DNA from: Euryarchaeota archaeon UBA202
GTDB lineage: Archaea; Thermoplasmatota; E2; UBA202
Reading direction: 5' to 3'
Length of the DNA: 33,012 bases
Assembly: GCA_002502685.1 (NCBI GenBank)
Contig: DAQA01000034.1
Location: forward strand, 1 to 33,012
Shown here: piece after piece, positions 7,308-15,013 of the stretch
How positions within the stretch are numbered: the first letter of the stretch is position 1
Layout: each line of letters starts with the position of its first letter
Program-made: the position numbers and the translations under genes
The notes under the pieces: model-generated
What the model saw: only the letters and a program-made list of their open reading frames with translations
Database searches by the model: none
What the model was told of the DNA's origin: nothing

Positions 7308-8209
7308 TTAATCCTCAGCATCTTATCCAAAGCTTTTTTTGCCCGGGATTGTATATCTTTTGGGAAATAAATCTCATATTTCGACTGTTCCAATGCTAAT
7401 TTAATTTTTTCTAAATTGATACGGTTCATACCTATACAGGAAGATCCTACAGGATAGAAGATTTTCTCAGGGTTATCCTTCTGTAATCGATAAACAAAGT
7501 TGTCTTCTGTTCCAACAATAAATTCTTGCTGGTCTGCTTGTGTTACATATCGTAACATTTGTGAGGTGCTGCCTATGAAATTTGACATATGTCTCACTCT
7601 TGGAGTACATTCTGGATGCACAATAATCTCTGCAGTTGGATGCGCTTTTTTTAGTTTTTTCAATTGTTTTGGTTGTATTTTTTCATGAACATAACAAAAT
7701 CCCTTCCAGAGAACAACATTTTTATCTGTATGCTCAGCTACATAAGACCCAAGGTTTTTGTCTGGAAGAAACAAAATGGTATCCTGTGGACAACTGTTAA
7801 CTACATCAATGGCGTTAGCTGAAGTACAGCAAATATTTGATTCTGCTTTGATAGCTGCCAAGCTATTCACATAACTGACCACTGCCGCATTTGGATATTT
7901 TTTTTTCCAGGTAACCAATTCTTTAACAGTAGCCATATCTGCCAAACCACAGTCAGCATTCTTATCTGGTAAAAGGACAGTTTTAGTAGGACTAAGTAAA
8001 TGGGCAGTTTCTGCCATAAATTTTACGCCACAGAAGACTATCACATCCGCGTCTGTTTTGGCAGCTTTTCTACTTAAACCCAATGAGTCGCCCGTGTAAT
8101 CTGCTATATCTTGTACATCACCTATCTGGTAGACATGTGCAAGAATAATGGCTTTGTGGTCCTTTTTCAATTTTTTAATTTTCTTTATAATTTCATATTT
8201 TTCCTTCAT
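7304..8209 (-). CDS. nadA: Quinolinate synthase
   Basis: 301 residues, the usual length of the compact archaeal/thermophile NadA. It condenses iminoaspartate with dihydroxyacetone phosphate to quinolinate in de novo NAD synthesis, using a [4Fe-4S] cluster. The three cluster Cys are visible: C87 (NADCGLADM), C172 (WKGFCYVHE) and C258 (SSCIGMNR). Other conserved blocks are ILAHVYQ near residue 22, GVKFMAETAHLLSP near 61, HPECTPRVR and STSQMLRY. L-aspartate oxidase/dehydrogenase (nadB or nadX) and nadC are not in the window. It forms a two-gene operon with amrS through a 4-base overlap. GGAAG lies 10 or more bases before the ATG, a weak ribosome site. Confidence 0.95.
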   Translation of the reverse strand: MKEKYEIIKKIKKLKKDHKAIILAHVYQIGDVQDIADYTGDSLGLSRKAAKTDADVIVFCGVKFMAETAHLLSPTKTVLLPDKNADCGLADMATVKELVTWKKKYPNAAVVSYVNSLAAIKAESNICCTSANAIDVVNSCPQDTILFLPDKNLGSYVAEHTDKNVVLWKGFCYVHEKIQPKQLKKLKKAHPTAEIIVHPECTPRVRHMSNFIGSTSQMLRYVTQADQQEFIVGTEDNFVYRLQKDNPEKIFYPVGSSCIGMNRINLEKIKLALEQSKYEIYFPKDIQSRAKKALDKMLRIK

Positions 8210-8493
8210 ATCCGTTTATCTTCCTATCTTAAATCCTTATTTCCATTTTGTCCAGAAAGACTTTGCAAACACGGTTAAAATATTCATATGCCCTGTCAAT
8301 TGAGGGTTCTGATGGATTTTTTTGGTAAATTTTATTAGTTTGTTAGACATTTGAGATTTACAACGTAGATTCCCCCATATTCTTTAAAGGGAAACTGATG
8401 ATAGATATATAAAAGGCCTTAGTTTTAGATCATCTTTCTTCACAAATTTATAGGAACAATCTATGCTGAAAAGGGAATTCATGTCGCTATTTT

Positions 8494-10038
8494 TCATTTT
8501 TTTCTAGGTGCTATATCACTTATTGGCCCTCCTTTCCATAAATCATCCTTCATCTTCTTACCAGTTTTTGTTTCCCATTCCTTGATAGAGATGGAATGCT
8601 TCTCACGGATTTTATCACCATAGCCAAGGCCATTATATAAACAAAAGGGTATAATTCCCTCGAGGGTAGAGTAGTGGATAACACAGCGTTTGAGTCTCTC
8701 GATGTTGAGATTAAATGGATCTTGAAACCACATAGATCCAACAAAGATGCTTTTGTGATGAAATCCCCGGAGAGAATCATAGCTTCCTCCTAAGGTAGCA
8801 TCCTTTAGGAGCTTTTTTAAATTAAATCCATATGGAGCTTTTGTATCATCAATAAATTCATCGATGCGCCGCAAGAATGAACTGCCAACTCGAATTTTTT
8901 TCAGAGGACCTTTTATTTTACTCTCTTTGTTTATGTAATCCAGTAATCTTTCGACATCGATGAAGCGTGTAACGGGAATAGGTTTACCATTATCCACAAA
9001 TAGATAAGTTGCGCCGCCACAGCCAGGGTGGGCAGTAAATTCCACTTGGTTTTCTCCTTTTAGCATCTCGATTAATTTTGAGATAGGGTTGACAAAGGGA
9101 ACAGGATAAAAATCATCACGGGAAATCTGTCCGTCAAACTCTTTTTCTATTACTTCCATCATCTGGACATAATCAACTCTCTGCTGGTTTCTTTTTTCAT
9201 CTTCTAATTTTTTAGCTCGGCCAGAAAACGAGATCGGTTGAAAATTTACTCCCCGTATGATATCCATATTATCGATGGCAAATTGGATGATTCTACCGGT
9301 CTCATGAAGATTTTTTCCACCGATTAATACAGGAACTAAAACGGCATGCAATCCTGCTTTCCTTAGATTTTCTATTGCTTGTTTACTTTGGTCTATCCAC
9401 ACATTGGTTTTTTTTGTAACACCATCAAAACTCAAGTAAATTGTATTGACCTTTGCGTTTTTAATCTCTTTACAGTAATCCACGCTCTCGGCTAGCTTTA
9501 TGCCATTGGTATTTAATTGAACGTGCGTAAAACCAAGTTCTTTTGCCATTTTAATAATATCAATAAGGTCTTCTCTAACTGTCGGCTCCCCCCCGGTTAT
9601 CTGAATTGCTGTAGAACCCTTTGGCCGCTCACTTCTACCTTGAATCATGAGTTCCTTTAATTGATCCAGGGTAGGCTCATAAACAAGGCCAGATATCCCA
9701 GCATTCATAAAACAATAGCTACATCTTAGATTGCACCTATTTGTGACTAAAAGATTTGTGAGAAGACTTTGGGAATAATGTTCTGGATAAAGCTCAGGGT
9801 AATCAAATAATTTTGTTTTCACATCAGGGACTCTGGGCCCAGTAACCAGATATTTCATCCATTTTGTATAAAGAGTGATATCATTAAAAAAAATGTCACT
9901 GAAAGAACCATGTTTATCACATTTTTTAGTAATGTAAACCTTTCCATCTTTTTCAATAATCTGAGCTTCAATCTTATGAATTTTTCCCTCCTGATAACAT
10001 ACAGGACAAACCGATTCAGTTTTTTCTAATATTCTCAT
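8494..10038 (-). CDS. tes: Tetraether lipid synthase-like radical SAM enzyme
   Basis: 514 residues. An N-terminal zinc-finger-like segment has C11-x2-C14 and C40-x2-H43 (CPVC, then CDKHGSF). The radical SAM core follows, with C102-x3-C106-x2-C109 (CNLRCSYCF) and GGEPT at 149-153. Downstream are extra conserved Cys (HPGCGGATYLF; RCVIHYSTLEGIIPFCLYN) that in this family bind additional clusters. The layout matches the MJ0619/Tes group, which joins the phytanyl tails of two archaeol lipids into tetraethers. It has its own promoter and a GGGAG Shine-Dalgarno 10 bases before the ATG. Not all members of the wider family are proven lipid synthases, so the substrate is inferred. Confidence 0.8.
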   Translation of the reverse strand: MRILEKTESVCPVCYQEGKIHKIEAQIIEKDGKVYITKKCDKHGSFSDIFFNDITLYTKWMKYLVTGPRVPDVKTKLFDYPELYPEHYSQSLLTNLLVTNRCNLRCSYCFMNAGISGLVYEPTLDQLKELMIQGRSERPKGSTAIQITGGEPTVREDLIDIIKMAKELGFTHVQLNTNGIKLAESVDYCKEIKNAKVNTIYLSFDGVTKKTNVWIDQSKQAIENLRKAGLHAVLVPVLIGGKNLHETGRIIQFAIDNMDIIRGVNFQPISFSGRAKKLEDEKRNQQRVDYVQMMEVIEKEFDGQISRDDFYPVPFVNPISKLIEMLKGENQVEFTAHPGCGGATYLFVDNGKPIPVTRFIDVERLLDYINKESKIKGPLKKIRVGSSFLRRIDEFIDDTKAPYGFNLKKLLKDATLGGSYDSLRGFHHKSIFVGSMWFQDPFNLNIERLKRCVIHYSTLEGIIPFCLYNGLGYGDKIREKHSISIKEWETKTGKKMKDDLWKGGPISDIAPRKK

Positions 10039-10048
10039 TTCGCATCAT

Positions 10049-10100
10049 CTCCCTTTTAAGAATCATAGTTGTAATCTCCTGAACAGTGGTATATATAAAT
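10049..10100 (-). promoter_or_regulatory. tes promoter and ribosome-binding site
   Basis: On the minus strand, 10100-10091 reads ATTTATATAT preceded by CTGAAAAGC (BRE-like). A start site about 25 bp later (near 10068) leaves a leader of about 30 bases carrying GGGAG at 10053-10049, 10 bases before the ATG. Unlike many genes here, tes therefore has a short leader with a ribosome-binding site. Confidence 0.5.
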
Positions 10101-10487
10101 GCTTTTCAGTCCTAAATCGAGACGCCAACTATGAAACCTCTATTCCATGTGCTAAATAATTTAGTTTTTCATTGCGATTGTACAAGATCCTTTTAAATGT
10201 CCGGGGTATCTTGATTGGCAAGAAAACCAAAGTTATTTAGGTTTCTATGCCCTTTAATAACTTACTCGAAATAAGCTTTTCCTTTGTCATAATTGATTTT
10301 TTCTTTTGAAAGCCTTTACTATTATTTTAAAATAACGTGTCTTACTCATACAAGCAACCCTTTATTAATTTTATTTCCCATCAAGCCGTACATCAGGTAG
10401 AGTCACTTATTTTTCATACCCCATTCTTTATCCTGATTAACCATGTAGAACTATTTCTGAAGATTTAAAGGTTAAGCGCCTACTGAT
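10101..10487. other. Gene-free stretch between the aminotransferase and tes
   Basis: About 390 bases with no supportable ORF on either strand, no tRNA-like arms and no clear repeat. The part next to 10100 belongs to the tes promoter; the part next to 10488 would hold the 3' end of the aminotransferase transcript. I see nothing else in it. Confidence 0.4.
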
Positions 10488-11738
10488 TTAAACACCTTCA
10501 GGAGGAAATGCATTCTGCTGGTAGCTTGTTTCAAGCTCATCATGAATAACTTCTCCCAACCGCCGTATTCCTTCACTGATGATTTTATCTTCTGGATAAG
10601 AAAAGTTCAAACGCATCGAATTATAATTACCACCTTCAGGGAAAAAAACCTCACCGACAACATAGGCAACTTTCTTAGCTATTGCCTTGGGAAACATCAG
10701 ACGTGTATCTATGCTTTTAGGAAGGGTTACCCAAATAAACATTCCCCCTTCAGGAATAGTCCAAGTCACCTCTGGCGGGAAATATTTTTTAATTGCTTCC
10801 AACATCACATCACGTTTTCTTTTGTATAATTTTTTAATTTTTTCAACATGCATATCAAGATAGCCACCATTTATATATTCAGAGGCTATATATTGAGCAA
10901 AAACATTTGTACACAGATCAGATGCCTGCTTTGCCTGAACAATCTTGTCAAGTATTTCCCTTGATGCAACAAGCCAACCTAATCTAAAGCCCGGTGCAAG
11001 AATTTTAGAGAATGTACTAACATAAATTACCCGCCCTTTGGTATCATAAGATTTAATTGGTGGAATAAAATCCCCCTTAAAGATCAGTTCACTATATGGA
11101 TCATCTTCTACAATGAGAAAATCATATTCAGAGGCGATTTGAAGAAGTTCTTTTCTATGACTCTGGGACATTGTAATCCCCGAAGGATTCTGAAAAGTGG
11201 GCACGGTGTAGATAAATTTGGGATAGATCCCCGTCCTCCTTAATCGTTCAAGATTTCTACGCAGCGAATCAGTATCAATACCTTGATCATCCATGGGTAT
11301 AGATTCACACTTTGCCTCAAAGGCATGAAATGCCTGGATAGCTCCAAGATAAGCTGGTACCGTTGTCAGATATGTATCCCCAGGATCCAGAAAACATAAA
11401 GCGATAAGAGACAACGCCTGTTGGGCACCACTTGTAATCACAATATCATGTAGCTCACAATGAATATTTTTTTTCTTTTTCATACGCTCAGCAAGAGCAC
11501 TCCTAAGGGGAGCTAAGCCCTCTGTGGTACCATACTGAAGAGCGTGTGTTATATTTTTTTGAAAGGTTTTTTCGATGCATTCATGAATAATGTCCACAGG
11601 AAATGCTAGAGGATTGGGCAATCCACCTGCAAAAGAAATCATCTCAGGAATTTGGGTTATCTTGAGAAGTTCTCGAATTTCAGATGCCTTGAAACGCGTT
11701 GTTCTCTTTGAAGATAATCGATCAATATTGACAACCAT
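10488..11738 (-). CDS. PLP-dependent class I/II aminotransferase (2-aminoadipate/aromatic type)
   Basis: 416 residues from the chosen start. The family is fold-type I aminotransferases of the LysN/KAT-II/MocR-related group, which accept 2-aminoadipate, aromatic and branched amino acids with 2-oxoglutarate. PLP-site residues are visible: N184 (FQNPSG), D212 (VEDDPYSEL), the Schiff-base lysine K245 (STFSKILAPGFRLGW) and R252. The N-terminal segment MISFAGGLPNPLAFP is typical. The frame is open 33 codons further, to 11837, but ATG 11738 has a good Shine-Dalgarno (GGAG, 6 bases upstream) and the extension looks non-homologous. There is no DNA-binding domain, so it is not a MocR regulator. The gene stands alone. 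Confidence 0.9.
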   Translation of the reverse strand: MVVNIDRLSSKRTTRFKASEIRELLKITQIPEMISFAGGLPNPLAFPVDIIHECIEKTFQKNITHALQYGTTEGLAPLRSALAERMKKKKNIHCELHDIVITSGAQQALSLIALCFLDPGDTYLTTVPAYLGAIQAFHAFEAKCESIPMDDQGIDTDSLRRNLERLRRTGIYPKFIYTVPTFQNPSGITMSQSHRKELLQIASEYDFLIVEDDPYSELIFKGDFIPPIKSYDTKGRVIYVSTFSKILAPGFRLGWLVASREILDKIVQAKQASDLCTNVFAQYIASEYINGGYLDMHVEKIKKLYKRKRDVMLEAIKKYFPPEVTWTIPEGGMFIWVTLPKSIDTRLMFPKAIAKKVAYVVGEVFFPEGGNYNSMRLNFSYPEDKIISEGIRRLGEVIHDELETSYQQNAFPPEGV

Positions 11739-11837
11739 AGAACACTCCTGATGCCACAATACTAAGGGTTTTATAAAACTTATTGTAGTTAAATTTTTTT
11801 TTTGGGAGGGATATATTGTATATGTATTTACCAACAA

Positions 11838-12147
11838 TATACAAACATAAGTAAATATTAGTTTTAGTTTGTAGTTAATATCAGGTTTGAGACGTTAAAT
11901 ATTATAAAAAAGCTCCAGGAGGATCCTGATAATAAATAAAAAAAAAATATTATTGAACAACAAAATGATTTACTTACAGATTACATGAACAATAATCTAT
12001 TTCCAGCTTCTTCTTTTTTAGCACATTCTTTATTTGCATGGATAAGTGACCTAAAAATGAGATAGTATATCAATCACCCACATGATGATATATTACTGCC
12101 AGACATATTTATAGAATGTAATGATTTTTAAACTGGGTATAAAATTG
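11838..12147. other. AT-rich gene-free stretch with a possible decayed frame
   Basis: No intact gene is supportable. On the plus strand, one frame from about 11860 to 12130 reads protein-like text (for example ETLNIIKKLQEDPDNK, then NDLLTDYMNNNLFPAS) but is broken in-frame by TAA and then TAG. This may be a short relic or chance in AT-rich DNA. Nothing else is seen. Confidence 0.25.
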
Positions 12148-12660
12148 CTAAACAAGTTTAATACCCACGTAATATGCTAACGATAAAATGATGATACTTC
12201 TCATTGCTCCCGCAAAAATATTGACCAGTACAAATCTTGTCGCACTAAGAGCCTTTTTATCTTTATAACGGGGATTAAGAAGGGAAAATAAGTATAAAGA
12301 AACTGAATCAATCATTAACGGAGTGCTCATGATAATAAAAAGCCCATAATAACCATATTTTTTTACAAATTCTTCACATAATCTAATGATTTTCTTTGTT
12401 AGAATAAAATTTATTCCGATAGCTCGTGCCTTAATACCTTTTCGGACAGTAGCCCCAATGAGATATACAATAAGCGAGCCAGCACCTTTACCCACTGCCA
12501 AGAGGACAATAAGTATCACAGGATGAACAGAAGGATTAAAAAGACCAATTTCTACAGGGATAGGAAGAATGACAACCGCTAAAACCACATAGATAAAAAA
12601 AATTAGTGAATAAAGAAAAGGATTGCTTGTTACACCAAACAGAAAGTTAAGAAAATCCAT
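12148..12660 (-). CDS. VTT/DedA-like small membrane protein
   Basis: 170 residues with four or five hydrophobic helices. The segment GKGAGSLIVYLIGATVRKG (about residues 57-75) and the following basic region and KKYGYYGLFIIMSTPLMIDSVSLYLFSL resemble the VTT (DedA/SNARE-associated) fold of membrane proteins linked to lipid scrambling or membrane homeostasis. It is shorter than typical DedA proteins (about 200 residues), so the assignment is tentative. A GGGGGATAT segment precedes the ATG as a weak ribosome site, and AATATTTATATT at about 12684-12696 on the minus strand can serve as its TATA box. It is not in an operon. Confidence 0.55.
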   Translation of the reverse strand: MDFLNFLFGVTSNPFLYSLIFFIYVVLAVVILPIPVEIGLFNPSVHPVILIVLLAVGKGAGSLIVYLIGATVRKGIKARAIGINFILTKKIIRLCEEFVKKYGYYGLFIIMSTPLMIDSVSLYLFSLLNPRYKDKKALSATRFVLVNIFAGAMRSIIILSLAYYVGIKLV

Positions 12661-12989
12661 ATATCCCCCTGTAAGGATAGAAAGAATATAAATATTTAAG
12701 ATACCTGTTGAAACACCATTAATCGCCCCCTTTATTTAGTTAAATTTAGCTGTAAAAAAAGGAGAGCAGATGAAAGCCCCCATATGACCTGTCTATGTAA
12801 AATACCTGTGTGAAAGCACCAATGATAAAGATTCATTTTGGATTATATGTATTGATTTTTATCAGGCTTGGATATACTTCTTTATTATTGCAATTATTAA
12901 AAAGTTAAGTAAACAAAGCTATCAAATATGTCTTGAATCAAGCCTGTAAATGAAATTGTACTGTGAAACTAAGGTACTGGATGACCTTT
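12661..12989. other. Gene-free stretch between two minus-strand genes
   Basis: About 330 bases without a supportable gene. It contains the likely TATA element of the membrane protein (about 12684-12696) and a widely spaced 8-bp inverted repeat, CAGGCTTG at 12863-12870 and CAAGCCTG at 12939-12946, of unknown meaning. Nothing else is seen. Confidence 0.35.
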
Positions 12990-13466
12990 TTATTTTGTAA
13001 TCTCTAGCGAATACGCTATTCCTTTGAAGACATAATCTGTAGCGCCTACGAGCCGTTCTTTTATTTCTACTGAGCCCATAAAAAGCATCATATGACCACT
13101 AGTCGATCCACTATATGTTTCAAATTTTAGTGTCAGGGGATTAAAGAAAAGAATCATAGACCCCAGGCCCGAAGCAGCCCATTGAAGATTTGAGATGATA
13201 CGGACAGAAAATTTACCTTCTTTATCTGGAAGACCCAGCCCGCTGATCTCACTAAGAGAGGGATTGATAGCTAAGCGAAAAATACCTATTGCCATGATAG
13301 CAGAAGATGGGTCATCATTAAGCAACGGAAGGCTCACTGGGGAAGTATCGGGTATAACTGTATTTGGTGTGGACTGTAAGTGAGTAATATTTATTGCTCC
13401 AGAAAATGTTGTCGCCATAAATAGGAGGGTAACTAGTATGCTAAAAACCATTATTTTTTTCTTCAT
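12990..13466 (-). CDS. Small exported protein of unknown function
   Basis: 158 residues from the chosen start. An N-terminal signal peptide (MKKKIMVFSILVTLLFMATTFSGA) is followed by a low-complexity T/P/S linker and a compact beta-rich domain (about residues 55-158) containing FSVRIISNLQWAASGLGSMILFF and GHMMLFMGSVEI. No family recognised. Two ATGs lie 6 bases apart. The Shine-Dalgarno GAGG is only 2 bases before the first (13472) but 8 before the second (13466), so the second is preferred; a TATA-like TATTATAAAC at about 13500-13509 fits a very short leader. It is divergent from the nitroreductase gene. Confidence 0.6.
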   Translation of the reverse strand: MKKKIMVFSILVTLLFMATTFSGAINITHLQSTPNTVIPDTSPVSLPLLNDDPSSAIMAIGIFRLAINPSLSEISGLGLPDKEGKFSVRIISNLQWAASGLGSMILFFNPLTLKFETYSGSTSGHMMLFMGSVEIKERLVGATDYVFKGIAYSLEITK

Positions 13467-13555
13467 AGTCATTTCCTCAGTTCGAATAATGAATTAGGTG
13501 TTTATAATAGTGCGTATTCTCCAATAATGAACACGGCTGCCGATATATATGTTAT

Positions 13556-13580
13556 TTCCCACATGATTACTTGATGGGAA
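13556..13580. promoter_or_regulatory. Inverted repeat in the divergent promoter region
   Basis: TTCCCA (13556-13561) and TGGGAA (13575-13580) form a 6-bp inverted repeat around 13 bases. It sits between the exported protein (-) and the nitroreductase (+) and upstream of the latter's TATA-like GGTATAAAGT (13611-13620). It could be a regulator site; no known consensus is recognised. Confidence 0.25.
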
Positions 13581-13658
13581 TAGAAGCACATTTTGTATTT
13601 GCAGAAGTTAGGTATAAAGTGGAAAAAAATTAAACATGAATGTTGGTTAAAATAATGT

Positions 13659-14222
13659 ATGGATGCATATGAAGCTATTGTAAAGAGGAGAAGTATACGA
13701 AGATTTAAAATGACTAAGGTTTCTATGGATATTCTTAAAAAATGTGTTAATGCGGCACGATTGGCTCCCTCGGCAGCAAATCTTCAGCCGCTCCACTATG
13801 TCATCGTCACCGATAATAATCTAGTGACACAAATATTTTCTTTTATTCACTGGGCAGGTTATCTGAAATGGAGCCCCACTGTTGATGAGGGGCCACCGGC
13901 ATATATTTTGGTGATACGTGATACAAAGATAACAGAAGAGGAAAAATATGATGTGGGACTTGCGGCTGAAAATATTGTTCTTACGGCACTATCAGAAGGC
14001 CTAGGAACGTGTATCTTGGCTGCATTTGACCAAAAAAAAATTAGATTGTTGTTAAATATTCCCTTGGATTATGATATCGAACTTCTGATCGCTTTGGGAT
14101 ATGCAAAGGAGCAATCACGTGTGGCAGAGATGACCACCTCGATTCGGTATTATCGAAGAGGTAAGATACTGTATGTCCCGAAAAGAAGACTTGAGGAAAT
14201 TGTCCATATTGATACATTTTAA
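13659..14222 (+). CDS. Nitroreductase-family FMN oxidoreductase
   Basis: 187 residues, the normal length for this flavoprotein family. The N-terminal RRSIRRF (about residues 9-15) binds the FMN phosphate, NAARLAPSAANLQPLHYVIV (about 31-50) is the classic second block, and the C-terminal half has GLAAENIVLTALSEGLGTC and LLIALGYAKE. Members reduce nitro compounds, quinones or flavins with NAD(P)H, and some have specialised roles, so the substrate cannot be read here. The ATG has no Shine-Dalgarno; GGTATAAAGT about 45 bp upstream predicts a leader of about 20 bases. It is followed by the phosphopantoate ligase gene 32 bases later, perhaps co-transcribed. Confidence 0.85.
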   Translation: MDAYEAIVKRRSIRRFKMTKVSMDILKKCVNAARLAPSAANLQPLHYVIVTDNNLVTQIFSFIHWAGYLKWSPTVDEGPPAYILVIRDTKITEEEKYDVGLAAENIVLTALSEGLGTCILAAFDQKKIRLLLNIPLDYDIELLIALGYAKEQSRVAEMTTSIRYYRRGKILYVPKRRLEEIVHIDTF

Positions 14223-14254
14223 CTAGGATTTTAATACCTTCAGGTAATCACACT

Positions 14255-15013
14255 ATGATGATACCTAAGACCCATCCAAGGTATACTTCCCTTATGTTAC
14301 GAGAAAAAATTTCTCAGGCCATGAAGAGGGGTATTGTACATGAAACAGGACTTATCGCCCATGGCCGTGGTGAAACCTTTGATTATCTTATCGGAGAAAG
14401 AACTCTACCTGTTACTAAGGGTGCTGAAAAAACAGCTGCCGCATGCCTTATTGATTCCACTCATCCAGTTATTTCAATAAATGGGAATGTTGCTGCCTTA
14501 GCAGCAAAAGAATGCTGTGATTTAGCAAAGACTGTAGGTGCACAATTGGAAGTAAACCTGTTTCATTATGACAAAGAAAGAGTATTACGAGTGGCCAAAG
14601 TACTTAAAGAAAATGGTGCAGATGCTATCCGTGGTTTACATCCTGATAAGAAAATCCCGGATCTTGATCATTCTCGGGCGAATTGTTGCTCACAGGGAAT
14701 ATACAAAGCAGATGTAGTAGTTGTGGCACTTGAGGATGGTGATCGATGTCAGGCCTTAAAAAATATGGGAAAAACCATAATAGCTATAGATCTTAATCCA
14801 TTATCTCGGACTGCACAAACTGCCACGATTACCATTGTGGATAATGTTGTGCGGGCTCTCCCCAGGATAACAGAATGGACAAAGCAGATATCACCAGATG
14901 AGACACAAAAAATTATCCAGGATTATGATAATGAGAAGTATCTTAGGGAGGTACTGGATTATATAACCCATCGACTAAGAAATTTTGAAAAGGCAGGCAT
15001 GGAACTTTTTTAG
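14255..15013 (+). CDS. 4-phosphopantoate--beta-alanine ligase (archaeal CoA synthesis)
   Basis: 252 residues, full length for archaeal phosphopantothenate synthetase (former DUF137). It makes 4'-phosphopantothenate from 4-phosphopantoate, beta-alanine and ATP, replacing bacterial pantothenate synthetase and kinase. Characteristic blocks: IPKTHPRYTSLMLREK at the N-terminus, GLIAHGRGETFDYLIGE (about residues 33-49), ISINGNVAALAAKE (about 74-87), HPDKKIPDLDHSRANC, and VALEDGDRCQALKNMGKTIIAIDLNPLSRTA. Two ATGs (14255, 14258) are adjacent; AGGT lies about 10 bases upstream. The 3' end overlaps that of the convergent PKD protein gene by 4 bases. Pantoate kinase, its usual pathway partner, is not in the window. 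Confidence 0.93.
   Translation: MMIPKTHPRYTSLMLREKISQAMKRGIVHETGLIAHGRGETFDYLIGERTLPVTKGAEKTAAACLIDSTHPVISINGNVAALAAKECCDLAKTVGAQLEVNLFHYDKERVLRVAKVLKENGADAIRGLHPDKKIPDLDHSRANCCSQGIYKADVVVVALEDGDRCQALKNMGKTIIAIDLNPLSRTAQTATITIVDNVVRALPRITEWTKQISPDETQKIIQDYDNEKYLREVLDYITHRLRNFEKAGMELF

Noticed and set aside
8463..8507. 14-codon plus-strand ORF downstream of a TATA-like box
   Set aside because: It overlaps the 3' end of tes on the other strand and has no other support.
11739..11837. N-terminal extension of the class I aminotransferase
   Set aside because: ATG 11738 has a good GGAG ribosome site and homologous sequence begins there; the extension looks like leader DNA.
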